A stretch of DNA of 64,000 nt from Mytilinidion resinicola (taxonomy: Eukaryota > Ascomycota > Dothideomycetes > Mytilinidiales > Mytilinidiaceae), in assembly GCF_010093595.1 (NCBI RefSeq), contig NW_022985470.1:258736-322735 (forward strand), read 5' to 3'. The notes beneath the pieces were generated by a model that was not told the origin of the DNA, did no database searches, and saw nothing but the letters and a program-made list of their open reading frames with translations. Every line of letters starts with the position of its first letter. The first letter of the stretch is position 1. Made by a program: the position numbers and the translations under genes. Positions 54,792-64,000 of this stretch are shown piece by piece.

Positions 54792-56010
54792 AGGATCAAC
54801 TGGAAAGAATCAAAGAATCGGATGCTAACGTCTTCATGATAGGATATGATGGAAATTCCAAGTTTGTGTTGTGCAGGTTATATCCTATGCTTACATGCGA
54901 AGGATTCTTTGAGTCATGAGGTTTAAGCCGCCCGCGTGCTCTGCCTTAACTACCACTTAATTTGCTCGAAGACGATGAACGTTACCGTGTAAGTCGAATT
55001 TTGGCTCCTCGTTCGATATAGCAACTGAGCAACTAGAAATTAACACTCAATATTCAGCTCGTCAAGGGCCGTGAGAACTATTATCTTAAGCGTGCTGCAC
55101 GCATGGGCCAGTAGAATAAGTACCAGCAAACTTCCTTTGGACGCAAATGTCGAATTTAATTCTCATCATACCCCTTCCAAGACAATGCCCATTTTTTCAT
55201 CTGATACACTCATGGCTGGTTTTAAAAATAAGAGACGATGCATTAAGTTTTGACTATATTACGTCGATTTCTTTAACGAGGCAGACATTAGCAAATTTTA
55301 TATCGATCACGCCGCCTAGGCAGATGGAACGGGCCATGTCGAAGACGGATCCGTCGTATTCATGTTGCCAATTCTCCATTCCAAGCGTAGAACCGTATGC
55401 TTTGTTCCGAGGATGGTTGGTGGGTCTGAGAATACGTGCCAGCGAGTTGTTCGTTGAGTGACCATTAGGACCGTTCCGATAGTGCATTTGCCGCCGCCCA
55501 AGCCAGCAGCTGATGGATCAGGACTCTTTAAGTCGCTAGGACCGGACCTGAAAGAGGAGTTAGAAGGTGAGGTAGAGCGGAAGCCCCATAACATAACCAC
55601 ATTGTCAAATCCAGGAAGTTTCTATCGATTGTGTCAGCTATAGTTCACTGAGCAGGCAGATCTGATACATAGTACATGTCAAAATCAAACAACAGATCAT
55701 GTTAGCAGGTGTAAACTGATGTACTGCTATAGATGGTGGAAAATGCCAGATTGAGGGGCCCAACGACTTTCCTAAGCTTCGAACATAATTGCTGAGGTTC
55801 TTTCTGAGGCATCGAGCGACTTCAACGATGGCAGACCATTGTACTTTCACTTCTGTAGAGGTAATTAAAATGAGAGCTCAATGCATGGGGAGGTGATGAG
55901 TTGAACAAGCTCCCGTTTTTTAGAGTAAGAAGAGGAGAAGACAGTGAGACTAGCTACTGACTGGCTATAGGGACTGCACAAGCCCTCAATTTGTGGGAGA
56001 TTGGGAGCTA
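54792..56010. other. intergenic, possible gene relic
   Basis: No confident gene. Minus-strand frames at 55254-55600 (pieces reading FDMARSICLGG and TQRTTRWHVFSDPP in two frames) could be an eroded coding sequence; no domain recognised. Confidence 0.35.
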
Positions 56011-56580
56011 CTAGCTCATATAGGTTGGGCGGCTACCACAGCTACCGCAGTATATCCATCTCCTCCCGGGAAGCTTCAAACTCTTATGACCGCAGGAGCG
56101 GTTTATCGTCGTCTCGAGGAAGGACTTGAATGCGTCGTCCGCGGCCTTCTTATCCTTGCTCATCTTGGTGAAGCAATCGCGACTGAATTGGCTGACCTCA
56201 TGGAACACCTTCTGAGTCGGAGTTTCGGTGCCTTCTCCGAGAACGATTAAGTCATGCTCCATGATCATATCAACGACAACGTCGCGAAGACCACGGTCGG
56301 AGGAGATAGTAGTTTCGTAAATGGATCGAATGATGTCCGCAAACCAATCCTTGTCCCAGTGTTCAGCCACCAGTATCTTCAGGTAATCCTTGGCCATCGT
56401 CTGTAATCCCGGTATGTTGTATTTAGCGGCGATGGCGTGGACGTGGACATGGCGCAGCACTTGTTCTTCAGGGTCGAGATTCTCAGCAGGACCGTAATGA
56501 TCTCTATAGGCGTAGCGAATCATCGCGCCAACTGCATAGCTATCATCGTGGCTGAGGTCAATGGCGCCTTCTTTGGCTTC
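56011..56580 (-). pseudogene. BTB/POZ paralog 1, N-terminally truncated
   Basis: Contains the second half of the BTB fold and its extension (AIDLSHDDSYAVGAMIRYAY, HVHVHAIAAKYNIPGLQTMA, DIIRSIYETTISSDRGLRD). A degenerate zinc-ribbon-like C-terminus (CGHKS, then CGSCG) ends at 56011. The first BTB half (the GEYSDL / KVHR / LCSQ block of its sisters) is absent upstream, although an AG acceptor is kept at 56581. Probably a truncated relic. Confidence 0.65.
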
Positions 56581-56791
56581 CTATTCTGCTATCAAAATCT
56601 AAATCTAAGCGGATTCATTGATACATCACGATGGAAACTGGCTTACGAAATAGGCAAAGCATGAATGATTGGAAGGCCATATATTTCATGGATTTGCTAG
56701 GTTTAAGCCCTTTTTGGGTTTGTTAAATCTTTGAAGCTAAGTGCTCGCAGCCGTTGGAGTGATTCCATTAGTGCTTCTTGTCGCCCTTCCT

Positions 56792-57611
56792 CTACAACTT
56801 TATAGCGATCGGGGATCCGATGTCTCCGCATTCCACACACCGTCCGTAGGTGCCTGTTTGGTCGTGCCACTTCTGATCGCAGTTCTCGCACTTCCAATAT
56901 AACTGCAGGTCATGAGCTCCACTCTTGGTCCTTTTGTGCAGCGAATTGAAGCAGTCCCGGCTGAACTCTCCAACCTCCTCCAGCAGCTTTTGCATCGGTG
57001 CTTCGTCGCTTTGCTCAGCAAATGCCGAATGGTGTTTGAGAACAATGTCCACGGCAATGTCACGGAGTCCATAATCAGAAATGGTGGTGTCGTAGATCAA
57101 ACGAACCATCTCTGTTACCCACTCTTTGTCCCAGTTTTTCTCTAGTACCGGGGTCAAATAGACTTTCGCTTTTTGTTGCAGGCCCAGGAAGTTGTATTTC
57201 GCTCCGATCGCATATACCTGTGCCAATAAGACAAGGTTTCATGCAAGGGACCAGTGTCAACTCACCTGGATCCAGTGTTTCGCCAGATGACCGTCCTCGG
57301 CGACATCGGAAGAGGCTGCACAGTTCCCAGTATAGGCGTATCGAATCAATGCATTGACCGCAAGGGGATCATCGTAGCTGAGATCAACAACGCCTTCCTC
57401 ACCCTCCTGTTCATGTCTGCATTAGCGGGGTTATCTCTACGACCATTGAAAGACTCGCCCTCCAAGATCCTTTGCACGCCCTTTCGAAGAAGTTGATCTG
57501 GCTGCACAGGATGAGACGGTGAACTTTGTAGGTGGCGCCATTGCAGATGATCTTGAGGTCGCTGTATTCGCCGTTTGTCAAGTAGTCCTCCAGTTCCGCG
57601 GGCGATGGCAT
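56792..57611 (-). CDS. BTB/POZ domain protein with C-terminal zinc ribbon, paralog 2
   Basis: ATG at 57611. Introns at 57398-57443 (46 bp) and 57218-57265 (48 bp, GTGAGT...CACAG) give 241 residues. BTB signature: LTNGEYSDLKIICNGATYKV, HRLILCSQINFFERACK, VDLSYDDPLAVNALIRYAYT, VYAIGAKYNFLGLQQKA. The C-terminus CENCDQKWHDQ...CVECG is a paired CxxC zinc ribbon. BTB domains dimerise and often recruit Cul3 ubiquitin ligase; the partner here is unknown. It is the only copy of the five without a definite lesion, though the 46-bp intron has a weak donor (GTCGTA). Confidence 0.75.
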
Positions 57612-58363
57612 CTTCGGCGAACCTGGCAACTCGATCGCAGCTAGTGGAGGGTGTGAGGGAGTGATTCAGCAAGAGCGGGGGACGAGGTGCACAAATAAGT
57701 GAAGCGGAGCTCGCTTGGAAGGCTTATGTAATCTAGCTCGTGATCGTAGATGTGCAGTCGAACGCGCTTTGTGACCGCCGTCTGGGGCGGCTTAATGACG
57801 GAGTACGTATTCTTAGCCAGCTAGCCTACGGAGTATGGTACGGTTAGCTCGGCTACCTTGATATAGAACACGGTTCCTATACTTAGCCCACACAGTTCTA
57901 CGGTACGGCTACGTAAGCTTCCACACACACAGAATATATATACGGCGTACGTAGCCTAGATAGATGCTCGTCCAATACATCACTTACCTCGTTCAATGCA
58001 TTGTTTCACCTCCATCCTCACTTAACGAATTTGGTAATTAGGTGAGATGTCCTATTTTGTTCTATAAGATCTCAGGAAGCATACTCATGCGCCCATCACA
58101 GGATATATGTATCTGGGTGTGGCACTGTACGGTGGTATGACATAGTTTTGGGCGCTCCTTGCATATGCTTAGGGTATACCGATAGGATTATGAACCTCTA
58201 AATACAATGTAAAACTCCATGTAGTGGATATAGGGTTACCGTTTGACTGACCGAAGGTGTGCTAGCTAGGGTCCTCCTCGCAGTGGTGTTGAGCAAGCAA
58301 AAGTTGAGCCCGAGCAGTGAGATGTCCATGTGCCCAAACCTATGCTTCCCTCCCGAGTACGTC
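57612..58363. other. intergenic with TACGG-rich tract and MITE
   Basis: From 57780 to 57960 the motif TACGG/CTACGTA recurs many times, resembling an eroded repeat. A MITE copy lies at 58211-58346. Confidence 0.5.
58211..58346 (-). repeat. MITE family copy h
   Basis: On the minus strand AAGCATAGGTTTGGGCACAT and CTCACTGCTCGGGCTCAAC match the left terminal repeat and interior of copies c and f. Confidence 0.65.
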
Positions 58364-59157
58364 TCAAAAGTAACCTGAATGACCACAGCCGAAGCAATAG
58401 AAAACCTCCTGATAGGGAGCTCTGAAAATCTGATGACCGCATCTGGCGCAGTTATCAGTTCAACCGGTTGTGTCCTTGAAGGCCTTCTCTTGTTCATCTT
58501 TGGTCTTCTTGCTTAGCCTAGCGAAGCAGTCACGAGCAAATGCCCCGAGCTCCTCCAGCAAATCGTCCATCATGTTCTCGTCACCTTTCGCAGCGAAAGC
58601 AGGCTGGTGTTCGATCATGATCTCGACAACGATGTCCCGGAGATGATGGTCTCTCGAGTAGCACGAATCGTAGACTGCCCGTACGACATCCGGTCCGGGA
58701 ACCAACGGTCATAACAGCCTTTCTTGACCACGGGCTCGAAGCGCCTGCCGGCTATCTCCTGCGAGCCTGAGAGGTTATACTTTGAGGCGATGGCGTAGAC
58801 CTGAACGTGAAACAGCGCTTGGCTGCCGGGATTGATATGGTCTTCGGACTCATAGTCTCCAGCATATGCGTATTGAATCATTGCATTGATTGCGGGGCAT
58901 TCATCATGGCTGAGGTCAACCATACGCTCGTGGCCCTCCTGTTTATTCATTAAGCAATCAATATCGATGCCTTTGCGGAGCTTCTCACCCGGAAATCTCA
59001 CCTTGAATACCCCTTCCTTGCAGGCCTTTTCGAAGAACGGTATCTGGCTGCACATGATGACACGGTGAACATTCCAGCTTCGGACGCCACAGCGGATCGT
59101 CAGATCACTGAATTCGCCAGTTTTCAAGAAACTAGCCACCTTTAGCCAATCTGCCAT
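58364..59157 (-). pseudogene. BTB/POZ paralog 3 with frameshift and premature stop
   Basis: ATG at 59157 ([19 protein letters not shown]). A GTGAGA...AACAG intron of about 57 bp in the usual family position can be removed. The BTB core is intact to [12 protein letters not shown]. Near 58690-58705 the reading switches by one base to the frame with [24 protein letters not shown] at 58460-58462 then precedes an otherwise intact zinc ribbon (NCARCGH, CFGCGH) ending at 58364. Two independent lesions imply a pseudogene, or sequence errors. Confidence 0.75.
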
Positions 59158-59603
59158 GAAACTGAACTGTGCAATGATCATTACCCCAAGAGATCTTTGG
59201 GAGGCGGCATCGTGGACACCCCCGCGTAGTATGAAGGTGTTAACTTGAGAAAACGAAAGACTGAGGCGGCTTTTGATGTGCATGGAACGGCAACTAGGAG
59301 AGGCGAGGTCAATGTACGGTTGGAGACTCTGCTTTTCCTTTCCTTGCGTATTCACCTTCTTAATTACGTACACTTGTTTGGCACTGCCTGGAGTCTCCCA
59401 ACAGGCTTCCAATACCCGATACAAGCCGCAGGCGATCCATATTGCCTATCCGTAATATCTCTTTGAGCCACCCCAGACGTCGCTATGTGCGGTTGTTTTG
59501 GCGAAGCTTACTAAGCATCTAAACACTTCACTTCTTCGCGTGCTCGACCAACCAATCCTCTGTCCTCGAGCTCGATCCACAACACCACCGTGTGGGCCTC
59601 AAG

Positions 59604-60460
59604 ATGTCACCTTTCGAAGGTGTAACTCTTTAACTTGCAGAGTAAGTCTATTCTGCATCGTTTCCTTAATCATGTGCATTGGACTGATTACGCTATCAGC
59701 TATTTGAACAACGGCGAATACAGCGACCTCGAGGTCCGCTGCGGGAGCATCACCTACAAGGTTCACCGGCTCGTCTTGTGCAGTCAAATAGAGTTCTTCC
59801 GGAAAGCGTGCAACGTCTGTTGGAGAGAGGGCAAAGAATGCGTTGTTGATCTCAGCCACGACGACGCCTACGCTGTCGACGCGCTGCTTCGCTATGCCTA
59901 TACTGGCAAATGCGACATCTTTGCGGAGAACGTCGCGCCTAGTCGGAAGGCCCTTCACTACGTGCAGGTTAGTTAGGTCGATCTTGTAGCATAATTGCTT
60001 CTCTGGTATAGCCTAACACATGCAGATATACGCAATCGGAGCTAAATACGAAATCACCGGTTTACAGGACTTAGCGAAGGACTATCTGAAGCCTCTCCTC
60101 GACGCGCACCGGAACGAGGGTTGGCTGGCGGAAGTCATCCGTCTGACCTACGAGACTACAATTCCTACCGACCGAGGCCTCTGCGACATCGTTGTCGATA
60201 TCATTGTCGAACAGCATGGGATCTATGCCGAGCAAGACGACGACGACCCCATCCCGAATGTGATGGAAGAGCTTGGATCCTTCTCGCGGGACTGCTTCGT
60301 CCGGATGAGCAGAGGCAAGAAGATGAAGAGCACTGTGGATAGTACACTCCTGGGGGTAGACTGGAAGTGTGGTACCTGTCGTCTGGACTGGCCAGTACCG
60401 ACCAGTGAATGTGCGACGTGTGAGGGATGCGGGTTCTGCGGGTATCCGACCTGCATATAA
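59604..60460 (+). pseudogene. BTB/POZ paralog 4 with nonsense codon in exon 1
   Basis: Exon 1 (MSPFEGVTL-stop-LA) aligns with paralog 5 (MALSKGVTLDLA); TAA at 59631-59633 replaces an amino-acid codon. A phase-2 intron follows (59642-59699, perfect GTAAGT donor), then the BTB core (YLNNGEYSDLEVRCG, HRLVLCSQIEFFRKACN, VDLSHDDAYAVDALLRYAY). A second intron (59968-60025) precedes IYAIGAKYEITGLQDLAKDY and a Cys-rich C-terminus (CGTCRLDWP, CATCEGCGFCG). Everything after the TAA is intact, so the loss is recent, wrong, or bypassed by an unseen start. Confidence 0.7.
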
Positions 60461-60976
60461 GGTTAGGAAGGGATGAGGGGAACTGAGTGTTCCGTAGGAC
60501 TTTCGTGCTTCTGGCGGCCAGGAGGTCTCTAGGGTAGTCATGTAAGGCGAAAAATGAACTGTGCTGCTTTTGCTATGTCCGGGTACAGTGATTTACCGTG
60601 GCGTGACGTGCTTCGATACACTTCATAGTTCTGGAATTCCTTGCGGGATGTCCGTTCTTTGAAATCAGTTGAAGGGTTTCAGACGATGTCAAACGGGCGT
60701 ACGCAAATGAACGTAGTCAATTCGCAGCCACTGGAGAAGAGTGAGACCCCGCGACTAGCGCAAATCTCACCTAAATTCTGGGAAATCGATCTAGCTAGCT
60801 ATCGAGGGCGATTCTCGCTAGTCTATTGCTTAAACAAAGTAGCAACTAACCGAAGGGAAATGGTAGGCAGATTAAGTATCATAAAATACGGCATCACTTC
60901 ACAGAAAGATATTATATATAACCGACGATCTGATGTAGCTGCATTGTGATTCGCTACTTCGTGCTTTCTAGCAAAG
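60461..60976. other. intergenic between convergent BTB paralogs
   Basis: About 500 bp; A/T-richer than flanking genes. Nothing recognised. Confidence 0.5.
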
Positions 60977-61858
60977 TTATGGAGTGTTCGAACCGCTCAA
61001 GGAGATCCGTTCCTCTTTATCGGCGCTCTTGATGATCGGCGTATTCCAAGTTCGGCACTCTACGCGTTCCAGGCACCCGTCATTGGCGATAGGCCACTGG
61101 TCTCCGCAGCAAGAGAATTTGTAGCGGTTTGTGGGATCCAAGCGGGCTTCCTCGACAATCTTTTTCCGGCACATCGTGGTGAAACAGTCCTGACTGAATT
61201 TTGCAACGCTACTCAACGCGACATGGATATCCGTACCGCGTATTAGTGCGATGGTAGCGTAGTGATTGACGACGATATCAACAGCGATGTTGCGGAGCAT
61301 GGGATCTTTAGTGTTCTCATAAATCTCCTCAACAATGAATCCGAACCGCCCCTTACTCCAGAGCTCCTCGACTAAGCCTTTTAAAAGATTTGCGGCCAGG
61401 TTTCGGAGGCCGTATGCCTTGTATCTGAACGCGAGGATACAGGCTCGTACATGATGCAGGGCCTGTTCCGTAAGGTCCCTTGAGCAAGAGTGAAGCTCGT
61501 TATCGTAGTCGTCATTGTAGGCGAATTGAACCATGGAGGCCACCGCATCTTTTTCTTCGTGACTAAGGTCTATAGCATCGTTCTATGAGAGTTAGTGGCA
61601 CATACTCGTTTTGCTACGGTTCTAAGGACCTTGAGCTCCACTTCCATTTCAACGGACGGGTGTCGCAGCGCTCCCAACTGGCTGCACATGACAATGCAAT
61701 GAACCTTGTAGCTGTCGGCTCCGTGGCAGATCTCGAGGTCGCTCCATTCGGCAGAGTCCAGGTAACTGTTTCTGTGGTGTCATAGGGTCATTGATGTGAG
61801 CGCGCGCTTACCCTGCGAGGTCCAGGGTCACGCCTTTGGAGAGCGCCATCTTGCGCAT
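60977..61858 (-). CDS. BTB/POZ paralog 5, divergent
   Basis: ATG at 61858 (or 61849). A phase-2 intron at 61766-61811 (46 bp, GTAAGC...AACAG) joins YLDSAEWSDLEICHG and KVHCIVMCSQ. A second intron is needed before AIDLSHEEKDAVASMVQFAY. The best consensus signals (GTATGT, CTAAC, TAG) delimit only 23 nt at 61583-61605. Weaker in-frame donors give 35 or 47 nt. The C-terminal half diverges (ILAFRYKAYGLRNLAA) and the zinc ribbon is altered (FSCCGDQWP, VECRTW). About 262-270 residues. Confidence 0.6.
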
Positions 61859-62623
61859 CACCGGGCAATCCTGCCGGAGCTAGCGGAGTGGCTGAAGTTG
61901 TGCGGTGACGAGAATAGAGAAGTCGCCTAGAGATCGCACAAAAGTGAGGTGGAACGGGCGAAGGCGGGGCTTATGTAATGAGAGTAGGAGCGGTGAACTC
62001 GGCACGTGCTCTTCGCTTCATTCTGCCAAAGGAAGTGAAGAGGTAGTAGAGACAGAAAAGAGATTCGAGGTGTCACATGTACACGTCCTTCACAGCACTT
62101 GCATGAAATGGCTAGCTTTACCAAGATTCTGAAGATGATGCACTAGTTACAGGAATGATAGTACATCATCTGAAGTACCCGTCTTCACCGTATCCTAGCG
62201 CTATGCAAAAAATCATGTGCTGCTGATGCTGCCGCATCTACCATACTAGCCTTGGAGTGTTGGCCGAGAGTGTAGTTGAGATCGCTGGTGTTCTTTTTTT
62301 GGGACTGGTGTGTGGAGAAGGACTGACTTGCTTTTTGTTTGTCGACGAGATGGATCGTCGAACTGGGAAATCCGATGGAGTGATAGTCGTCTACCACCAG
62401 AGTGTGAATTAATTTGTCGGGAGCGAATGCTTTCAAGGTCAGCGACCATCCGTATGGATATCCCTTCAACCTAGCCATGGCCATGGCAAATCCGAGTCTT
62501 TCTGCCAGGCCATGGATCACACGTGATTTTTGGGGGGTATATCATGCAACGACAAAGAAGTAACTTCCCACCTCCCCATCCCCTTCTTACCCACCCTCCA
62601 ATTGCCCATCTATACCCACATAT
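61859..62623. other. intergenic
   Basis: About 760 bp. A 111-codon minus-strand frame (62185-62520) has no ATG-context, domain or splice support strong enough to call. Confidence 0.45.
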
Positions 62624-64000
62624 CTACTTCTCTGGGTCCATGCGGAGGAACTCTGCGTAGGTCGGACCATATCCGTTAGCGATGTGGCGAGCCCTCTCTT
62701 GTTGGGTAATGGGTTTTGAAGGATTTTCGTAGGAACATAGCGGGTTGCGGACCCGATAATCCCAATCGTCGGCTCCAGGCGGGAGCACAAAAGTATCGAC
62801 CGCATCCTGGAGGCGCGAAAACCCGGCTTGAGCAACGTACTGAGCCTGCTTCGCTACTTGCCTAGCTGCGGCCTTGTCTACACGGTATTCACCCGGCGTT
62901 GAGCGCTTGACGCCCTTGGGGCCCTGAACAACCTTCAGCTCTCCCCGTCGTCCTGCGGACTTGTCTTTCTCGCAATGCTTGGCGCCTGGCGACGTGCTCT
63001 CGGCGGGGGCGGCGAGGGAGTCACAACCTGGAGGAGTTTCAGGAAGAAGACTAGACTCGAAGTCGGATATGTATACGAAGCCTCCGTTGCTATCCTCCTC
63101 CTCGACCACGAAGGTCTCGGGGCCACGTGTGATTGGCGAGAAGAAGCCACGGCCTGGTTCACTGTTTGGGAAGATGGACCGCGCCATGGAGGTCAATTTG
63201 CTTGAGCTGACCGATGTACCGGGGATCGAGCGCTTGAATTTACTGAGCGCTTCTATAAGCCCTACGAACTTTTCCTGCTTCTGGCCCTGGGCGGGGATTG
63301 TCTGGGTCTCGAGGGAGAGGCCAGGGGTGTGGTGGTACTTGCTTTTGTTGGTATTCAAGAGCTCATTGGAGTCGGTGATTGGGTTTTTGATCCCCCCCAC
63401 GAGGGTGGATGAGTCTGTGTTGCCTGTCGCGTATGGTGAAATACCCTCAGCACAGGCGGCGAATGTCCCATCATCTTCTTGAGTAGGTGAAAGCTGAACT
63501 GAACCCTTCCAGACAGGCTTAGACTGTTTTGCTACAACTGAGTGGGATGTGGTGTCACGTAGTGGCGACTCTGCGATGGGAACGGGGCTGCGGCTGGAAT
63601 TCTTCTTCTCACGCACCGAGCTCTTGCTAGAGAGTGGATTAAGAGTGAGTGGAGTGGAGTAACGGTCAACGGTCACGGATTCACTGTCTTGCTGGCTGGG
63701 AGAAAGTGCGGAGGCTACTTCTTGGGCTGGGCTGGATGGGCCGGCAATGGTGTCGGATGAGGCTGGGCCTGCTGTTATTAGCCACTGATGGAAACGGGTT
63801 GTAGATTAGATGTATTCTATCGACTTACATTTGCACTTGGCGATCGCACGAAGAAGATTCGCTAATTGATCCAGGTCTTCTCGGGGAAGAGAGAGGAGGT
63901 GCTGCTGCAGCTCCAGGCCATCGTGAATACCTGCATAGCCTCGAAATTGGTCGGGATTGCCGATGTGGATGCTCCCCATGATATGTGTGTCAACGGCCAT
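62624..64000 (-). CDS. Ser/Pro-rich protein of unknown function, 5' end at window edge
   Basis: Exon 1 63829-64000 begins with an ATG in the last three bases of the window (MAVDTHIMGSIHIGN). A 57-bp intron (63772-63828, GTAAGT, GCTAAT branch, AACAG) leads to a long exon; 439 residues if this ATG is the start. The N-terminus is helical (LELQQHLLSLPREDLDQLAN). The middle is Ser/Thr/Pro-rich and disordered. The C-terminal 120 residues look conserved: basic GPKGVKRSTPGEYRVDKAAA, a RQVAKQAQYVAQAGFSRLQD helix, then DDWDYRVRNPLCSYENPSKP and GPTYAEFLRMDPEK. No known domain recognised. It could extend beyond the window. Confidence 0.65.

Noticed and set aside
62185..62520. 111-codon minus-strand frame
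   Set aside because: No recognisable motif, signal peptide or splice structure; length compatible with chance.
1..64000. tRNA, rRNA, CRISPR arrays or a Starship-type captain gene
   Set aside because: No clover-leaf, rRNA-like block, regularly spaced repeat array or tyrosine-recombinase motif was seen by eye; a dedicated scan could still find a tRNA.

Overview
This window looks like nuclear DNA of a filamentous ascomycete (Pezizomycotina; Dothideomycetes is my guess). The support is short spliceosomal introns of about 45-80 bp with GTRNGT donors and CTRAC-like branch points, a HET-domain gene, a feruloyl esterase, a zinc-cluster regulator, F-box paralogs, a pogo/Fot-like DNA transposon, and dispersed repeats whose copies differ mostly by transitions, as expected of repeat-induced point mutation (RIP). 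I saw no tRNA, rRNA or CRISPR array. All gene models come from reading the sequence, with no search or transcript evidence.

Layout. 0-11 kb: secreted feruloyl esterase (minus), a Cys-rich single-pass membrane protein (plus), a small Lys-rich acidic protein, a conserved-looking multi-exon gene with an internal TGA that a 45-nt intron could remove, and a flavin-reductase-like protein. 11-24 kb is accessory: a broken ankyrin gene, tandem inverted repeats, two unrecognised Pro/Ser/Arg-rich proteins, a divergent protein kinase whose stop codon lies in a MITE end, a decayed alpha-acetolactate decarboxylase, and a small secreted protein. 24.8-27.3 kb: a TA-flanked transposon with 51-bp perfect terminal repeats that has cut an F-box gene. 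28.4-30.4 kb: two divergent isochorismatase-like paralogs; 31.7-33.2 kb: an intact F-box protein.

34.3-43 kb is mostly intact: a sirtuin with an N-myristoylation-type start, a one-pass membrane protein, a probable GPI-anchored App1-like phosphatase, and a HET-domain protein. 43.7-54.8 kb: a 91-residue Cys-rich secreted protein, a long gene-poor stretch, an NB-ARC NTPase with an unresolved 3' end beside a two-TM reading frame, a 14-TM-type MFS transporter, a regulator with C2HC plus Zn2Cys6 fingers, and an unassigned protein. 56.0-61.9 kb holds five BTB/POZ paralogs on both strands, at least three of them broken. A Ser/Pro-rich protein runs to the right edge.

There is no clear metabolic operon-like cluster. 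The repeated theme is an expanding and decaying accessory repertoire (BTB, F-box, kinase, ankyrin, HET, NB-ARC) mixed with MITEs and one transposon, next to intact housekeeping-type genes. The most unusual structure is the BTB/zinc-ribbon array. I found no convincing undescribed multi-gene system.
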